From the NCBI GenBank assembly GCA_016463375.1, contig JAEMRK010000012.1, positions 1-37,288 of the forward strand: a stretch of DNA of 37,288 nt, written 5' to 3'. The position numbers and the translations under genes were made by a program. Below are positions 24,523 to 32,680 of the stretch, in pieces. The notes under the pieces were generated by a model. That model saw only the letters and a list, made by a program, of their open reading frames with translations, searched no databases and had not been told where the DNA came from. Position 1 is the first letter of the stretch, and each line of letters opens with the position of its first letter. Origin of the DNA: Parachlamydiales bacterium. Lineage in GTDB: Bacteria; Chlamydiota; Chlamydiia; Chlamydiales; JAEMRK01.

Positions 24523-24612
24523 ATGATACATACATTCTCTTTTCCAAGTGTTATTGAGGCTTTCCCAAAGACCTCTTGGGGAAAGCGTTTTTCTTTTGGG
24601 GGTTCTATATGA
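24523..24612 (+). other. Possible 29-residue leader ORF ending on the next start codon
   Basis: A short frame from ATG 24523 to TGA 24610-24612 overlaps the ATG of the following gene as ATGA. It encodes 29 residues (start MIHTFSFPSVIEAFPKTSWG), with 5 Phe and 5 Ser. The terminator hairpin at 24559-24597 lies inside it. No good Shine-Dalgarno is seen, so translation is not proven. If it is translated, ribosome passage would open the hairpin, as in attenuation. Confidence 0.3.
24559..24597 (+). terminator. Rho-independent terminator or attenuator after rnhC
   Basis: GCTTTCCCAA and TTGGGGAAAGC pair with one bulged G around AGACCTC, followed by GTTTTTCTTTT. It is 88 bases past the rnhC stop and only 12 bases before the next start, so a promoter for that gene would have to lie upstream of the hairpin. 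A TTTAAG/TATGAT pair (24500-24527, 16-base spacer) is one candidate, which would make this an attenuator. Confidence 0.75.
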
Positions 24613-25061
24613 AGCAACAGCGAAGAACCTCTTGGAATATGGTAATGATGATGGCAGCTATTATGGCTGTAGGTTTTCTATTGAACCTAATTATCTTATT
24701 ACCTCATCAAAGAAACGAACATTTTATTGGTCGCGGCTGGGTTAAATCTATATCGATTATTTCTGACCGAGAAGGTAGTTATCAAGCAGGGCTTGTTCAA
24801 CAAGGTGAAATCGTTCGCTTGTTAAACCAAAGCACTTGCGTCGACACACTCAATATTGATGATATTGAGGTCTTAAAAGATCAAATAGATAGTAAAAAAT
24901 TAGTCATTCACCGCTTTTCTCGTGGTGATATCGCTCTTCAACCCATTGGCCGCATCGATAACAAGCTTGTTTTTATCGTTGTAGGATGGGATAAAGATAC
25001 CTGCTTAATAGAAAATCAAGATGGTGATTTTCGTAAAATTCTAGCATCCGGCAATCTTTAA
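24609..25061 (+). CDS. Hypothetical protein with one N-terminal membrane helix
   Basis: 150 residues from ATG 24609, preceded by GGGGG with 6-base spacing; the longer frame from 24576 begins inside the terminator hairpin and is rejected. Basic residues 2-6 precede a membrane helix (~10-31, NMVMMMAAIMAVGFLLNLII), so the bulk is probably periplasmic. The remaining ~115 residues look beta-rich (WVKSISIISDREGSYQAGL, RLLNQSTC, KLVFIVVGWDKDTC) and contain two Cys that could pair. I recognise no family. recN starts 16 bases after its stop, so they are probably cotranscribed; a functional link to DNA repair is not implied. Confidence 0.7.
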   Translation: MKQQRRTSWNMVMMMAAIMAVGFLLNLIILLPHQRNEHFIGRGWVKSISIISDREGSYQAGLVQQGEIVRLLNQSTCVDTLNIDDIEVLKDQIDSKKLVIHRFSRGDIALQPIGRIDNKLVFIVVGWDKDTCLIENQDGDFRKILASGNL

Positions 25062-25076
25062 TCAGAACACATCTTC

Positions 25077-26702
25077 ATGCTTAAAAGGCTGAATATAAAT
25101 AATATCATTCTCATTGAATCTTCTGAAATTCCCTTTGATAAAGGGTTTAATGTTTTATCGGGAGAAACTGGGGCTGGTAAATCTGCTATTTTACAAGCTC
25201 TTTCGCTTATTTTAGGCGAAAGAGCTGATAGTCATATCATACGTAAAGGTTCAATTAAAGCGAGTGTTGAGGCTCTCTTTGAATTTGATAGTCTTTCACT
25301 ACTACCTCAAAAACTGCAAGAGATGGGCATTGATTGTGACGATGGTGAAGTAATTATTCGGCGAGAAATCCATAGTAATGGAAAGAATCGTTGTTATATC
25401 AATCATCAACTTGCGCAATTAAAAGCATTACAACAAATTAGCCGTTATTTAGCAGAACATGTAGGCCAGCATGCTGGCCAACTTTTGTTCTCATTAGAAG
25501 AACAAAGGCGTATTTTAGATGACTATCACGGCAATCACCAACTCATTCAATCCATTAATAATGGGTATCATCATTTACAAGAATTGAAAGCCACGCATGA
25601 AATGATGATACGCAACGAGTCTGCAAGATTGCGTAAAATCGACTCTATTAAACGAGAATTGAGCGAACTACAAGAAGCTAATGTAAAAAATGGTGAAGAG
25701 GAAGTCCTATTCCAAGAATACACAAAACTTGTTCATCAAGATGAGATTCATGTTAAATCTGCACAAATTCATGAAGGACTAGGCGGATCTCGCACCTCAA
25801 TTGTTCCAGCACTTGCTCGTAGCCTTAATGCTCTGGAAAATCTTAAAAGCTTGGACCCCTATTTTCAAGAGCTTGAAGATAACCTTAAGAGTGCATTAAG
25901 AGAAATCGAAGAAGTGACTTACACTTTACAAAATTATCAACGCAAGCTTACTAACAATCCTCACAGACTCAATGAAATCAACGATCGTTTGACAACGATT
26001 AACGCTTTGAAGCGAAAATATGGAAAAGATTCTAATGAATTGAACCCTTATTGCGAAAAATTACAAGAAGAACTCGATAATGAAGAAATGGTGGATTGGA
26101 AACTTCAAGAGCTGTTATTGCAAATTGCGCAAGAAGAAGAAAATCTCAAACAATTATGCGTTGAACTCACTCAATTACGTATTAAATCATCTAAGCAATT
26201 ACAACAAGCTATCACAGAACAAGTGCAATCGTTGAATATGCAAAAAGCTGAAGTATCAATTGTTGTGATCACCAAAGATTTTTCAGAAAATGGATCGGAC
26301 CATGTTGAGTTTTATTTAGCAGCAAATCCAGGCGAACATGAAAGACCTTTAAAAGAGTGTGCAAGTGGTGGGGAAATATCAAGGCTTTATTTAGCTATTA
26401 AAGTTGTTATGGCTGGTAAAAAGAGCACTCCTTTAATGATTTTTGATGAAATTGATGCCAATATTGGTGGCCATACGGCCACAATTATTGGGCAAAAACT
26501 TTTACATATTGCCCAATCTCATCAAATTATGTGCGTCACGCATTTAGCCCAAGTCGCACAATTTGCTAATCATCACCTTCATATTAGTAAGAAAGAAGAG
26601 GCAGGTCGCACACTTTCTATAGTAAAAGAGCTTGATGAACAAGGCCGTATTCAAGAGTTTGCCAGGATGCGCGGAACAGCAGAGATTGATACAATTAATT
26701 AA
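25077..26702 (+). CDS. recN: DNA repair protein RecN
   Basis: 541 residues of an SMC-like ATPase used in double-strand-break repair. Walker A is GETGAGKS (29-36) in the N-terminal half-domain, followed by ILQALSLILGERAD. The coiled-coil arms span ~160-360 (HLQELKATHEMM, RKIDSIKRELSELQE). The C-terminal half-domain has the ABC signature ECASGGEISRLYLA, Walker B PLMIFDEIDANIGG and the His switch VTHLAQVAQFA. The RecN motif VGQHAGQLL (~128-136) is also there. Length is close to the usual ~550. No strong ribosome site precedes the start, so translation may depend on the upstream gene. Confidence 0.95.
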   Translation: MLKRLNINNIILIESSEIPFDKGFNVLSGETGAGKSAILQALSLILGERADSHIIRKGSIKASVEALFEFDSLSLLPQKLQEMGIDCDDGEVIIRREIHSNGKNRCYINHQLAQLKALQQISRYLAEHVGQHAGQLLFSLEEQRRILDDYHGNHQLIQSINNGYHHLQELKATHEMMIRNESARLRKIDSIKRELSELQEANVKNGEEEVLFQEYTKLVHQDEIHVKSAQIHEGLGGSRTSIVPALARSLNALENLKSLDPYFQELEDNLKSALREIEEVTYTLQNYQRKLTNNPHRLNEINDRLTTINALKRKYGKDSNELNPYCEKLQEELDNEEMVDWKLQELLLQIAQEEENLKQLCVELTQLRIKSSKQLQQAITEQVQSLNMQKAEVSIVVITKDFSENGSDHVEFYLAANPGEHERPLKECASGGEISRLYLAIKVVMAGKKSTPLMIFDEIDANIGGHTATIIGQKLLHIAQSHQIMCVTHLAQVAQFANHHLHISKKEEAGRTLSIVKELDEQGRIQEFARMRGTAEIDTIN

Positions 26703-26747
26703 TTATGTTAATACTATGCCTTTAACATTGAATAATCGGGTTTGAAC

Positions 26748-27662
26748 GTGAAAAAATTATTGTTAATGTGTGCACTTGGAGTTGCCCCTCTTTTTGGATA
26801 CGACTCTTTAGAGCAACAGCCGCTTTTGGATAAATTAGCTGAAGCTGTTTTAAGTATGGAAAGTCCACCACATTGGACTGTTGTTTTAAAAGGTGTTCAA
26901 GTAGCAAACGCTAAATTTAAAACCTCTGATGTTCGTTATCAAGATTTATTGTTTAATGAAGCTGATGGCGATTTATATTTCACATTTGCACCAACAAGCG
27001 AAGAAACGGTTACATTCGGTGCAGGATGGGGTCATACCACTTTAAAGTGGGATGAAAATCCATTCTTCTCACAAACTAATTTTGACGTTGTCAAGTTAGG
27101 GGTTATTGCTACCACAGATCGTTTTACTGATTGGTTTTGGCAAGGCTCTATTTATACGAATCGTCAAAGTAATAAAATTGGTTCATCAAACGATGCGATT
27201 TATACAACAGAAGTTTGGGGCCGCTGGTCTGTTACAGAAGCTTTTGGTTTAAATTTTGGTTTCATCAACCAATTAGGCCTTAAGACAATTGAGCTCTATC
27301 CAATTATCGGGTTTGATTACCGAGCTAACTGCAATTGGAAAATCAATTTAGTTTATCCAACGAACATATCAGTTAATTACGATTTTGCTGATCACTGGAC
27401 TGCATCGGCATCAGCAAGATTCTTTAAAACAAGACACCGAGTGGACTCTGATCAAGCAGTCCCATTTGCGATTTTTCAATACCAAACTGTTGGTGGAGAG
27501 TTAGCACTTGCCTATGATATCCAATTTTTCAGAGTTAAATTATTTGGTGGATCAACGACTGAAGCTCGTTTGAAAATTTACAATAGTAATGGGAATGACA
27601 GGACCGAGTACAAACTCGATCCAGCTTTTTATGCCGGTATGAATATTTCCGTGCATTTTTAA
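26748..27662 (+). CDS. Predicted outer-membrane beta-barrel protein
   Basis: 304 residues from GTG 26748, which gives a clean signal peptide (KKLLLMCALGVAPLFG, cleavage near GYDS) and has CGGG 7 bases upstream; TTG 26742 adds only two residues. The mature part is rich in aromatic residues and alternating beta strands (TVTFGAGWGHTTLKW, FWQGSIYTNRQS, WSVTEAFGLNFGFINQLGL, ALAYDIQFFRVKLFGG) and ends in Phe (NISVHF), the terminal signature recognised by the BAM machinery. The pattern resembles DUF6268-type chlamydial outer-membrane proteins, though I am not certain of that assignment. It could be a porin or adhesin; no specific function is shown. A -10 box and the SRP RNA gene follow at once. Confidence 0.75.
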   Translation: MKKLLLMCALGVAPLFGYDSLEQQPLLDKLAEAVLSMESPPHWTVVLKGVQVANAKFKTSDVRYQDLLFNEADGDLYFTFAPTSEETVTFGAGWGHTTLKWDENPFFSQTNFDVVKLGVIATTDRFTDWFWQGSIYTNRQSNKIGSSNDAIYTTEVWGRWSVTEAFGLNFGFINQLGLKTIELYPIIGFDYRANCNWKINLVYPTNISVNYDFADHWTASASARFFKTRHRVDSDQAVPFAIFQYQTVGGELALAYDIQFFRVKLFGGSTTEARLKIYNSNGNDRTEYKLDPAFYAGMNISVHF

Positions 27663-27676
27663 AGGCAAGTCTTTAT

Positions 27677-27682
27677 TCTAAT
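27677..27682 (+). promoter_or_regulatory. Candidate -10 box of the SRP RNA gene
   Basis: TCTAAT (5 of 6 consensus positions) ends 7 bases before 27690, the predicted 5' end of the SRP RNA. The corresponding -35 region falls in the end of the preceding gene and is weak. Confidence 0.45.
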
Positions 27683-27689
27683 CTTTTAA

Positions 27690-27783
27690 CCGGGGACCTC
27701 CTGAGATAAAAAGATCCGAACTAGGTCAGGACTGGAAAGTAGCAGCCTTAAGGATTGTATTTATGTCTGGAGACAATCTCCGG
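27690..27783 (+). ncRNA. ffs: Small signal recognition particle RNA (4.5S type)
   Basis: The bacterial SRP domain IV signature is present: AGGTCAGGACTGGAAAGTAG, then CAGCC (about 27723-27747), with the GGAA tetraloop and the asymmetric loop that binds Ffh. ATCC upstream and GGAT downstream extend the stem, and the ends CCGGGGA (27690-27696) and TCTCCGG (27777-27783) pair through 7 bp including one wobble. The length of ~94 nt suits a 4.5S RNA. With Ffh and FtsY it targets membrane and exported proteins. The 3' end overlaps the 3' end of mazG on the opposite strand. The exact mature ends are inferred. Confidence 0.92.
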
Positions 27784-28417
27784 TTTTTTTATTTTCTTGC
27801 TCCCACTCTCTTATGGTAACTTCTTTTTTACTAATTAGTGCCAATAAGGCAAGTTCGGGGTCTACATTATAATCTTTCGCTTCTTTCACGATTGCCCATA
27901 ACTTATTAGCTATTTCTTCTTCTTTATTATCTGCAGCGAATAAAGTGTCTGGAGCGTCTTTTTGCTTCTTTAAGAGCTTAGATGCCTTAAAAAGGGCTGG
28001 AAAAGCTTCAGAAATGCCATCAATTCGGCTGTTTCTGTTAGAATGGCTCTCCTCTTCTTTCTTGACGCGTTCCCACATTAAACCAATCTCTTCTTCCGTT
28101 TTCAAATTAAGATTAGCAAATACGTGAGGGTGCCTGCGAATCAACTTTTCATTCAAATTTTTTATTACATCTTTTGACAGAAAACGATCTTCGTTTTCGC
28201 CAACAAATATTAAAAACATGACATTAAAAAAAAGATCAGCTAGTTCTTCAGAAATTTTTTGATTACTATTTTCATTAATAGCTTCTATTACTTCATAAGT
28301 TTCTTCTAATAAATAATATTTTAGTGAATTAAAATTTTGTTTTTTATCCCATAGGCACCCATGAGGGCCTAATAATGTTTTTATAATATTAATTAGTTTA
28401 TTAAATTCTTCATTCAT
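27761..28417 (-). CDS. mazG: MazG nucleoside triphosphate pyrophosphohydrolase
   Basis: 218 residues. MazG hydrolyses (d)NTPs to monophosphates and pyrophosphate, removing aberrant nucleotides and in some bacteria lowering ppGpp. The first MazG domain has CLWDKKQNFNSLKYYLLEE with E38, E39 and E42, then EELADLFFNVMF with E58 and D61, matching the EExxE...ExxD Mg2+ site. The C-terminal part (~120-215) is a second, degenerate repeat with RIDGISEAFPALFKASKL. It is shorter than E. coli MazG (~263). The last residues are encoded antisense to the SRP RNA 3' end. It is divergent from the 1233-residue gene with a 76-base gap. Confidence 0.92.
   Translation of the reverse strand: MNEEFNKLINIIKTLLGPHGCLWDKKQNFNSLKYYLLEETYEVIEAINENSNQKISEELADLFFNVMFLIFVGENEDRFLSKDVIKNLNEKLIRRHPHVFANLNLKTEEEIGLMWERVKKEEESHSNRNSRIDGISEAFPALFKASKLLKKQKDAPDTLFAADNKEEEIANKLWAIVKEAKDYNVDPELALLALISKKEVTIREWEQENKKTGDCLQT
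27767..27790 (+). terminator. Terminator at the 3' end of the SRP RNA
   Basis: CTGGAGA and TCTCCGG pair around CAA, followed by seven T (27784-27790). The 3' arm is also the 3' half of the closing stem of the SRP RNA, so the two folds are alternatives. Confidence 0.75.
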
Positions 28418-28436
28418 ACGATTGCCCGTTCTTTAA

Positions 28437-28465
28437 TTGAAAATTAAGATAAATTAGATTATAAT
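28437..28465 (+). promoter_or_regulatory. Near-consensus sigma70-type promoter
   Basis: TTGAAA (28437-28442) and TATAAT (28460-28465) are separated by exactly 17 bases, and transcription would start about 22 bases before ATG 28494, which has AAGGA. This is the best promoter in the window and predicts strong expression of the 1233-residue gene. Confidence 0.8.
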
Positions 28466-28493
28466 TTAGCTAAAATAATAAGAAGGAATTTAT

Positions 28494-31400
28494 ATGTCTA
28501 ATTCTTCATCTATTAATAATAACTCAATTCCTATTGATATTCCTGATCATCTAAATGAAAACGTCAGCAATACCGCCCCCCTTACTACTATTGGAAATTA
28601 TTTGAATGCTGCATATAATGCGACATCAATTCCTTCGGTTATTACAGGTTTACATAACAAAGTTAACGCAGTCAAAAATAAAGTTGAAGCCGCAAGAACC
28701 ACAGCTAATAACGCGATCGAATCAGTCGGTAATGCCATTCAAACCACAAAAAATGTTTACAATGCCGCTATTGATGTAGCTGGCAAGGCTCAAACAGGTG
28801 CCGTTGAAGCCAAAAAGTTTTATGATTCTTACGCACCCGTGGCTAATTTATTATTAGATAATGCCGGCATTAATATTCCTAACACTGGTATGGCAAATCC
28901 CACGAAGTTTAACTTAGGTGCTTTAGCCACATTTGCTGTTCATCCAGAAAATAAAGCTAATGAAAAAATTGAGGCTGTTAATGGCGTAGGCCCCATTAAA
29001 AATATCCTGATTGAGGACAACCTGCTTGATAGAGCAATCAATGAAGGTCTAGATAAACGATCAGAGTTAAAAAAAGAAAATCCAACTAAGGAATTAGAAA
29101 GAATTACCGAGCAATTTGTTTATAAAAGCTCTTATTTGGGTTCAATGATTTTTGTTCGTGAAAAATTATTTAGAAACGATCCTTTAGAAGCTAATGACTT
29201 CTTTTATAAATCCTTGTTAAAGACCGCGCAAGATAAAGCGACGATTAATGGTGTCATCGATAGAGAAGTTGAAAATAAAGTATTAATCGAGCTGTTTTGT
29301 ACCAAACAATACTTCCGCTTTCCAAAGCTTGCACGCTTCTTGTTTAATTTTACTAACTCAATACTTTTTGACATCATAAATGCAACAGCGTCCAATGCCA
29401 AAGAAAAAATAGAAACTCTTTTCAATAGCAAAGAAAATATCTACAAACTATTGACAATTGAATTAGAGCAAATTTCAAATTACATTCAGCTTAAATTTTT
29501 CCGTCGCAAAGAATTTATTGATAGAGCTAACGGAAAAAATCCTAATAAATTAAATCATGGAGACCTAGAGAAATACGAAGAAGAAGAACTCGTAAAACCA
29601 GAAACCTTAGGTGGCCGTTCAGTCAAAGAACATTGGAATACATTGAATTCTGTTATTGCCAATAACTTTTTAAAAATAGATCCCGTGGGCGCGCCTTTTT
29701 TCAAAAGAATGAGTGACAAGAATGAAAAATGGTTAGAAAACTCAACATATAAGACATTTCACGATAAATTCTTTGGACCATTTGTCTCTCATTTGGTTAA
29801 GCCACTCGTTAAACTTATATTTATCCCTGTGAATTGGCTGAGAGCTAAAATTCTACGAACAACAGTTAAATTAGCTCTTGATCGTATTGAAGTTATTAAA
29901 TCCCCTCTTCAAGACACTGTTAATTCAGATGAATTTACAGTCAAACGTATGCAGGGTATCAATGAATTATTGATGGCGATTTATCAAGAACAAGCTTTAG
30001 ATCAAAATGACAAATCTAAAATTGACGGTAAGCAAGTCGAAAAGCAAGATATAAGCGATCTTAAAAAGCCCTTACACAATATTTTATGCAACTTAGAAAA
30101 ATTCTTAAGTGTAGATCAAAAAAATACCATTAAAGAAATCGGCAATGAATTGAATTTTTTAAATGCCGATAATAATCTTAATGTCGAACAGTGGATTAAA
30201 GAACCTATCAATAAGCAATTTGTTGATGCAGGTATGGACATATTCGAAGACTTATTTCGTCTGTTAAGTCGAGATGGCGTGTTAGGCGATAAATTCACAT
30301 ACGTTGCAGATCTAGCATTAAAATCTTTTGATCCACCAGAAGATTATGAATTAGGTAAAAAATATACACCTCCCGATTACCGCCTTCAAATTAATCACTA
30401 TTCAAATAGCATTATTGGATTAATTAAGAAAATATCTGAGCAAGCGGCTAACGATGCATTTAAAAAATTAGAGACTAATGAAGCCGTTATTGCTGAAACG
30501 CTTATGCAAGAAACTTATACTAAGCTTCAAAATGATAGTTTTAACTATGAAAAAGAAGTTAAAAATGGATTTCATGATGCTGAAAAGACGCTTGATAGTA
30601 TTGGTAGAGGTAGAATATACGATATCAACCAAGTTCAAGGCGCTGCCAAAGTCCTAGAAGATAAGTTTTACAATATCGTTCTAACCAATCAACAGTACCG
30701 TACTCATTTAAATGAGTCTGAAGCCAGCTTTGGAGAAAATACGGTTATCAGTAAACATGGTGATAAAGAAAATAAAAAAATCCATGAACAGACTGTTGCC
30801 CATCTAACAAACTTGGCCACAAAAAATACAAATCAAGTGGCCGCTTTAAAAAATAAAGCAAAAGAGTTATCTAAATTATGTGACGTTTTACCAAACGTAG
30901 ATGCCATAAAAAGGGTGTTGAATAAAATACAAGTTATCAGCAGTGCTGATAAAATCAATATCAATTCACTTAAAACTGCGTTTACAGAGCTTAACGAAGT
31001 CGTCCCAAAAACGGCAAGTTACTTAAAAACGATTTCTGAGCTCCAATCATGTATACTTAAACTTACTCAAAATAGACGAGAATGGAGTAAATTTAAGAAA
31101 ATTCAACAATCCTTTGAAGCTTTGCCATCAAATATCAAAATCATTTTAAAAGATTATGAAGAATACGATGCTGCATCCTTAGCTATCAATCAATTGACAG
31201 TATTGCAAGATAGCATTCAAAGACAGTTACCTAAAGAAGATATTCTCAAACAGTTTAATATATTAGTAAATCTTACTCAAAAAGCTCCACAATCCATATC
31301 TCCTAAAACTCTTAGAGAAATTGAACGAACCATTAAATCACAAGCACCCTTTGTCATTCCTGTTGAAGAAGAGAAATCAACTGGTGAGCGCTTGAAGAAC

Positions 31401-32195
31401 TTTATTTTAGGATCTATTGCTAAATCTGAAAATGACGTTGAAGAAGCTCCCTATCATATAATTCATAGGCTTATATTAACTGCGACTGATGACTTAAATA
31501 AATCGAGAACTAATACAAAGAAAAAAATATTAAGTCTTCGTGCTGATATTTCAAGCTGTATCACTAATAAACTAGTACCAAACGTTAAAGAAATTCAAAA
31601 TTCGACGTATGGCCAGCGTGAAAGTACTTATATATCAAGCTTAAACAAAGATCTTGATTACCTCATAAAAATATTTGAAGAACAACCGTCGGAATTGTCA
31701 GATGCATTTAAATTAAAAATGGAAAATGCTTGCGTCGCATCTAATAATTTAGATATTACGACTAAAGTAATCATTCAACGACACAGTAATGAATTCGATA
31801 AATTCTTTAAAGATGCCGAAAAAATATCTAAAGATTTCAGACTTTGTCTTGCCAAAGATATCGAAATACTCACAAATGCGATGAAAAACGACCTTAAAAT
31901 TGCTAAAATCGATTTAATAGAATTTGACAAGTTGGCTAAAAAAGTGGGCTCTGAGTTCATTAAATACGACATTGTTAGTTTAGGCGATAAGCTTGAAGTG
32001 GCAAGAGGCCCATTAATGAAACGTATTCAAGGTGTCATTGAATCAGTGCTCGAAGTAGCTAAGAAAAAAACGCATTTAGAGCATTTAGTCATTAATCGCA
32101 TGCTCGTACAAACAGCTAATGACCATTTTGAACCGAAGAAAAAAACAGTTTTTGATAATATCCATGACATATTTAGTCGTTCTAAAGCAAACTAG
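28494..32195 (+). CDS. Very large helical orphan protein (1233 residues)
   Basis: I recognise no family. The protein is Lys/Asn/Glu-rich and helical. Residues ~53-115 are an Ala/Lys/Val amphipathic stretch with apolipoprotein-like spacing (NKVNAVKNKVEAARTTANNA, GNAIQTTKNVYNAAIDVAGK). Residues ~160-470 form a denser globular region that includes the only notably hydrophobic segment (SHLVKPLVKLIFIPVNWL, ~436-455). The rest is long helices and coiled coils, with an EEDVEEA-like loop around ~970-985. There is no Sec signal peptide; the Ser/Asn-rich N-terminus (MSNSSSINNNSIPI) would suit type III secretion, but that is speculative. Translation starts behind AAGGA and a strong promoter. The frame is intact and continues closely into the Nudix gene. 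Confidence 0.8.
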   Translation: MSNSSSINNNSIPIDIPDHLNENVSNTAPLTTIGNYLNAAYNATSIPSVITGLHNKVNAVKNKVEAARTTANNAIESVGNAIQTTKNVYNAAIDVAGKAQTGAVEAKKFYDSYAPVANLLLDNAGINIPNTGMANPTKFNLGALATFAVHPENKANEKIEAVNGVGPIKNILIEDNLLDRAINEGLDKRSELKKENPTKELERITEQFVYKSSYLGSMIFVREKLFRNDPLEANDFFYKSLLKTAQDKATINGVIDREVENKVLIELFCTKQYFRFPKLARFLFNFTNSILFDIINATASNAKEKIETLFNSKENIYKLLTIELEQISNYIQLKFFRRKEFIDRANGKNPNKLNHGDLEKYEEEELVKPETLGGRSVKEHWNTLNSVIANNFLKIDPVGAPFFKRMSDKNEKWLENSTYKTFHDKFFGPFVSHLVKPLVKLIFIPVNWLRAKILRTTVKLALDRIEVIKSPLQDTVNSDEFTVKRMQGINELLMAIYQEQALDQNDKSKIDGKQVEKQDISDLKKPLHNILCNLEKFLSVDQKNTIKEIGNELNFLNADNNLNVEQWIKEPINKQFVDAGMDIFEDLFRLLSRDGVLGDKFTYVADLALKSFDPPEDYELGKKYTPPDYRLQINHYSNSIIGLIKKISEQAANDAFKKLETNEAVIAETLMQETYTKLQNDSFNYEKEVKNGFHDAEKTLDSIGRGRIYDINQVQGAAKVLEDKFYNIVLTNQQYRTHLNESEASFGENTVISKHGDKENKKIHEQTVAHLTNLATKNTNQVAALKNKAKELSKLCDVLPNVDAIKRVLNKIQVISSADKININSLKTAFTELNEVVPKTASYLKTISELQSCILKLTQNRREWSKFKKIQQSFEALPSNIKIILKDYEEYDAASLAINQLTVLQDSIQRQLPKEDILKQFNILVNLTQKAPQSISPKTLREIERTIKSQAPFVIPVEEEKSTGERLKNFILGSIAKSENDVEEAPYHIIHRLILTATDDLNKSRTNTKKKILSLRADISSCITNKLVPNVKEIQNSTYGQRESTYISSLNKDLDYLIKIFEEQPSELSDAFKLKMENACVASNNLDITTKVIIQRHSNEFDKFFKDAEKISKDFRLCLAKDIEILTNAMKNDLKIAKIDLIEFDKLAKKVGSEFIKYDIVSLGDKLEVARGPLMKRIQGVIESVLEVAKKKTHLEHLVINRMLVQTANDHFEPKKKTVFDNIHDIFSRSKAN

Positions 32196-32218
32196 ACGAT
32201 TAATAAAAGGTATAGTTC

Positions 32219-32680
32219 ATGGAAAGGCATTTCACAGCGACAGCTTTCATAGTTGAAAATCACAAAACGTTTTTAATTTTTCATAAAAAACACTCTAAGT
32301 GGCTGCCCCCCGGCGGCCACGTTGAAAAAAATGAAACCCCACCAGAATGTGCTATTAGGGAAGTTGAAGAAGAAACTGGCTATCAAGTTAAACTTTGCCG
32401 CCAAGAAAACTTCTGGATAGATCATCCTTGCGCTCGGAGTTTCGAACGTCCCTATTTTTGCTTATTAGAAGATATACCCGCTAATGCAAAAGATCCTGCA
32501 CATCAGCACATGGATTTTGTTTACGTATGCACTCCATACAATCAAATTGCTTGCCAAGAAGACTTAAACGGACGCTGGTTTACACTAGACGACATTGACC
32601 AATTGCAAGTTGGTCATGATATTTATCCTGATACTGTAGAGGTATTAAAAATCATTCTTAAAAAAGATTGGACGTTGTGA
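32219..32680 (+). CDS. Nudix hydrolase
   Basis: 153 residues. The full Nudix box is present: G33x5E39x7REVEEETGY (33-55), which binds the metal and cleaves nucleoside diphosphate-X substrates. The N-terminal TATAFIVENHKTFLIFHKKH is the usual first strand pair and WLPPGGHVE follows. The substrate cannot be predicted; the group looks like MutT/NUDIX 'housecleaning' enzymes. AAAAGG lies 8 bases before the ATG. It starts 23 bases after the large orphan gene and its stop overlaps the start of the next gene, so all three may be on one transcript. Confidence 0.9.
   Translation: MERHFTATAFIVENHKTFLIFHKKHSKWLPPGGHVEKNETPPECAIREVEEETGYQVKLCRQENFWIDHPCARSFERPYFCLLEDIPANAKDPAHQHMDFVYVCTPYNQIACQEDLNGRWFTLDDIDQLQVGHDIYPDTVEVLKIILKKDWTL

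Noticed and set aside
24548-24745. 65-codon frame ahead of the 24609 gene
   Set aside because: It crosses the terminator and overlaps the better supported 24609 gene in another frame with no ribosome site.
25464-25479. 16-base perfect palindrome GGCCAGCATGCTGGCC
   Set aside because: It encodes the conserved RecN motif residues GQHAGQ; about one such palindrome is expected by chance at this length of DNA, and it is inside a coding region.
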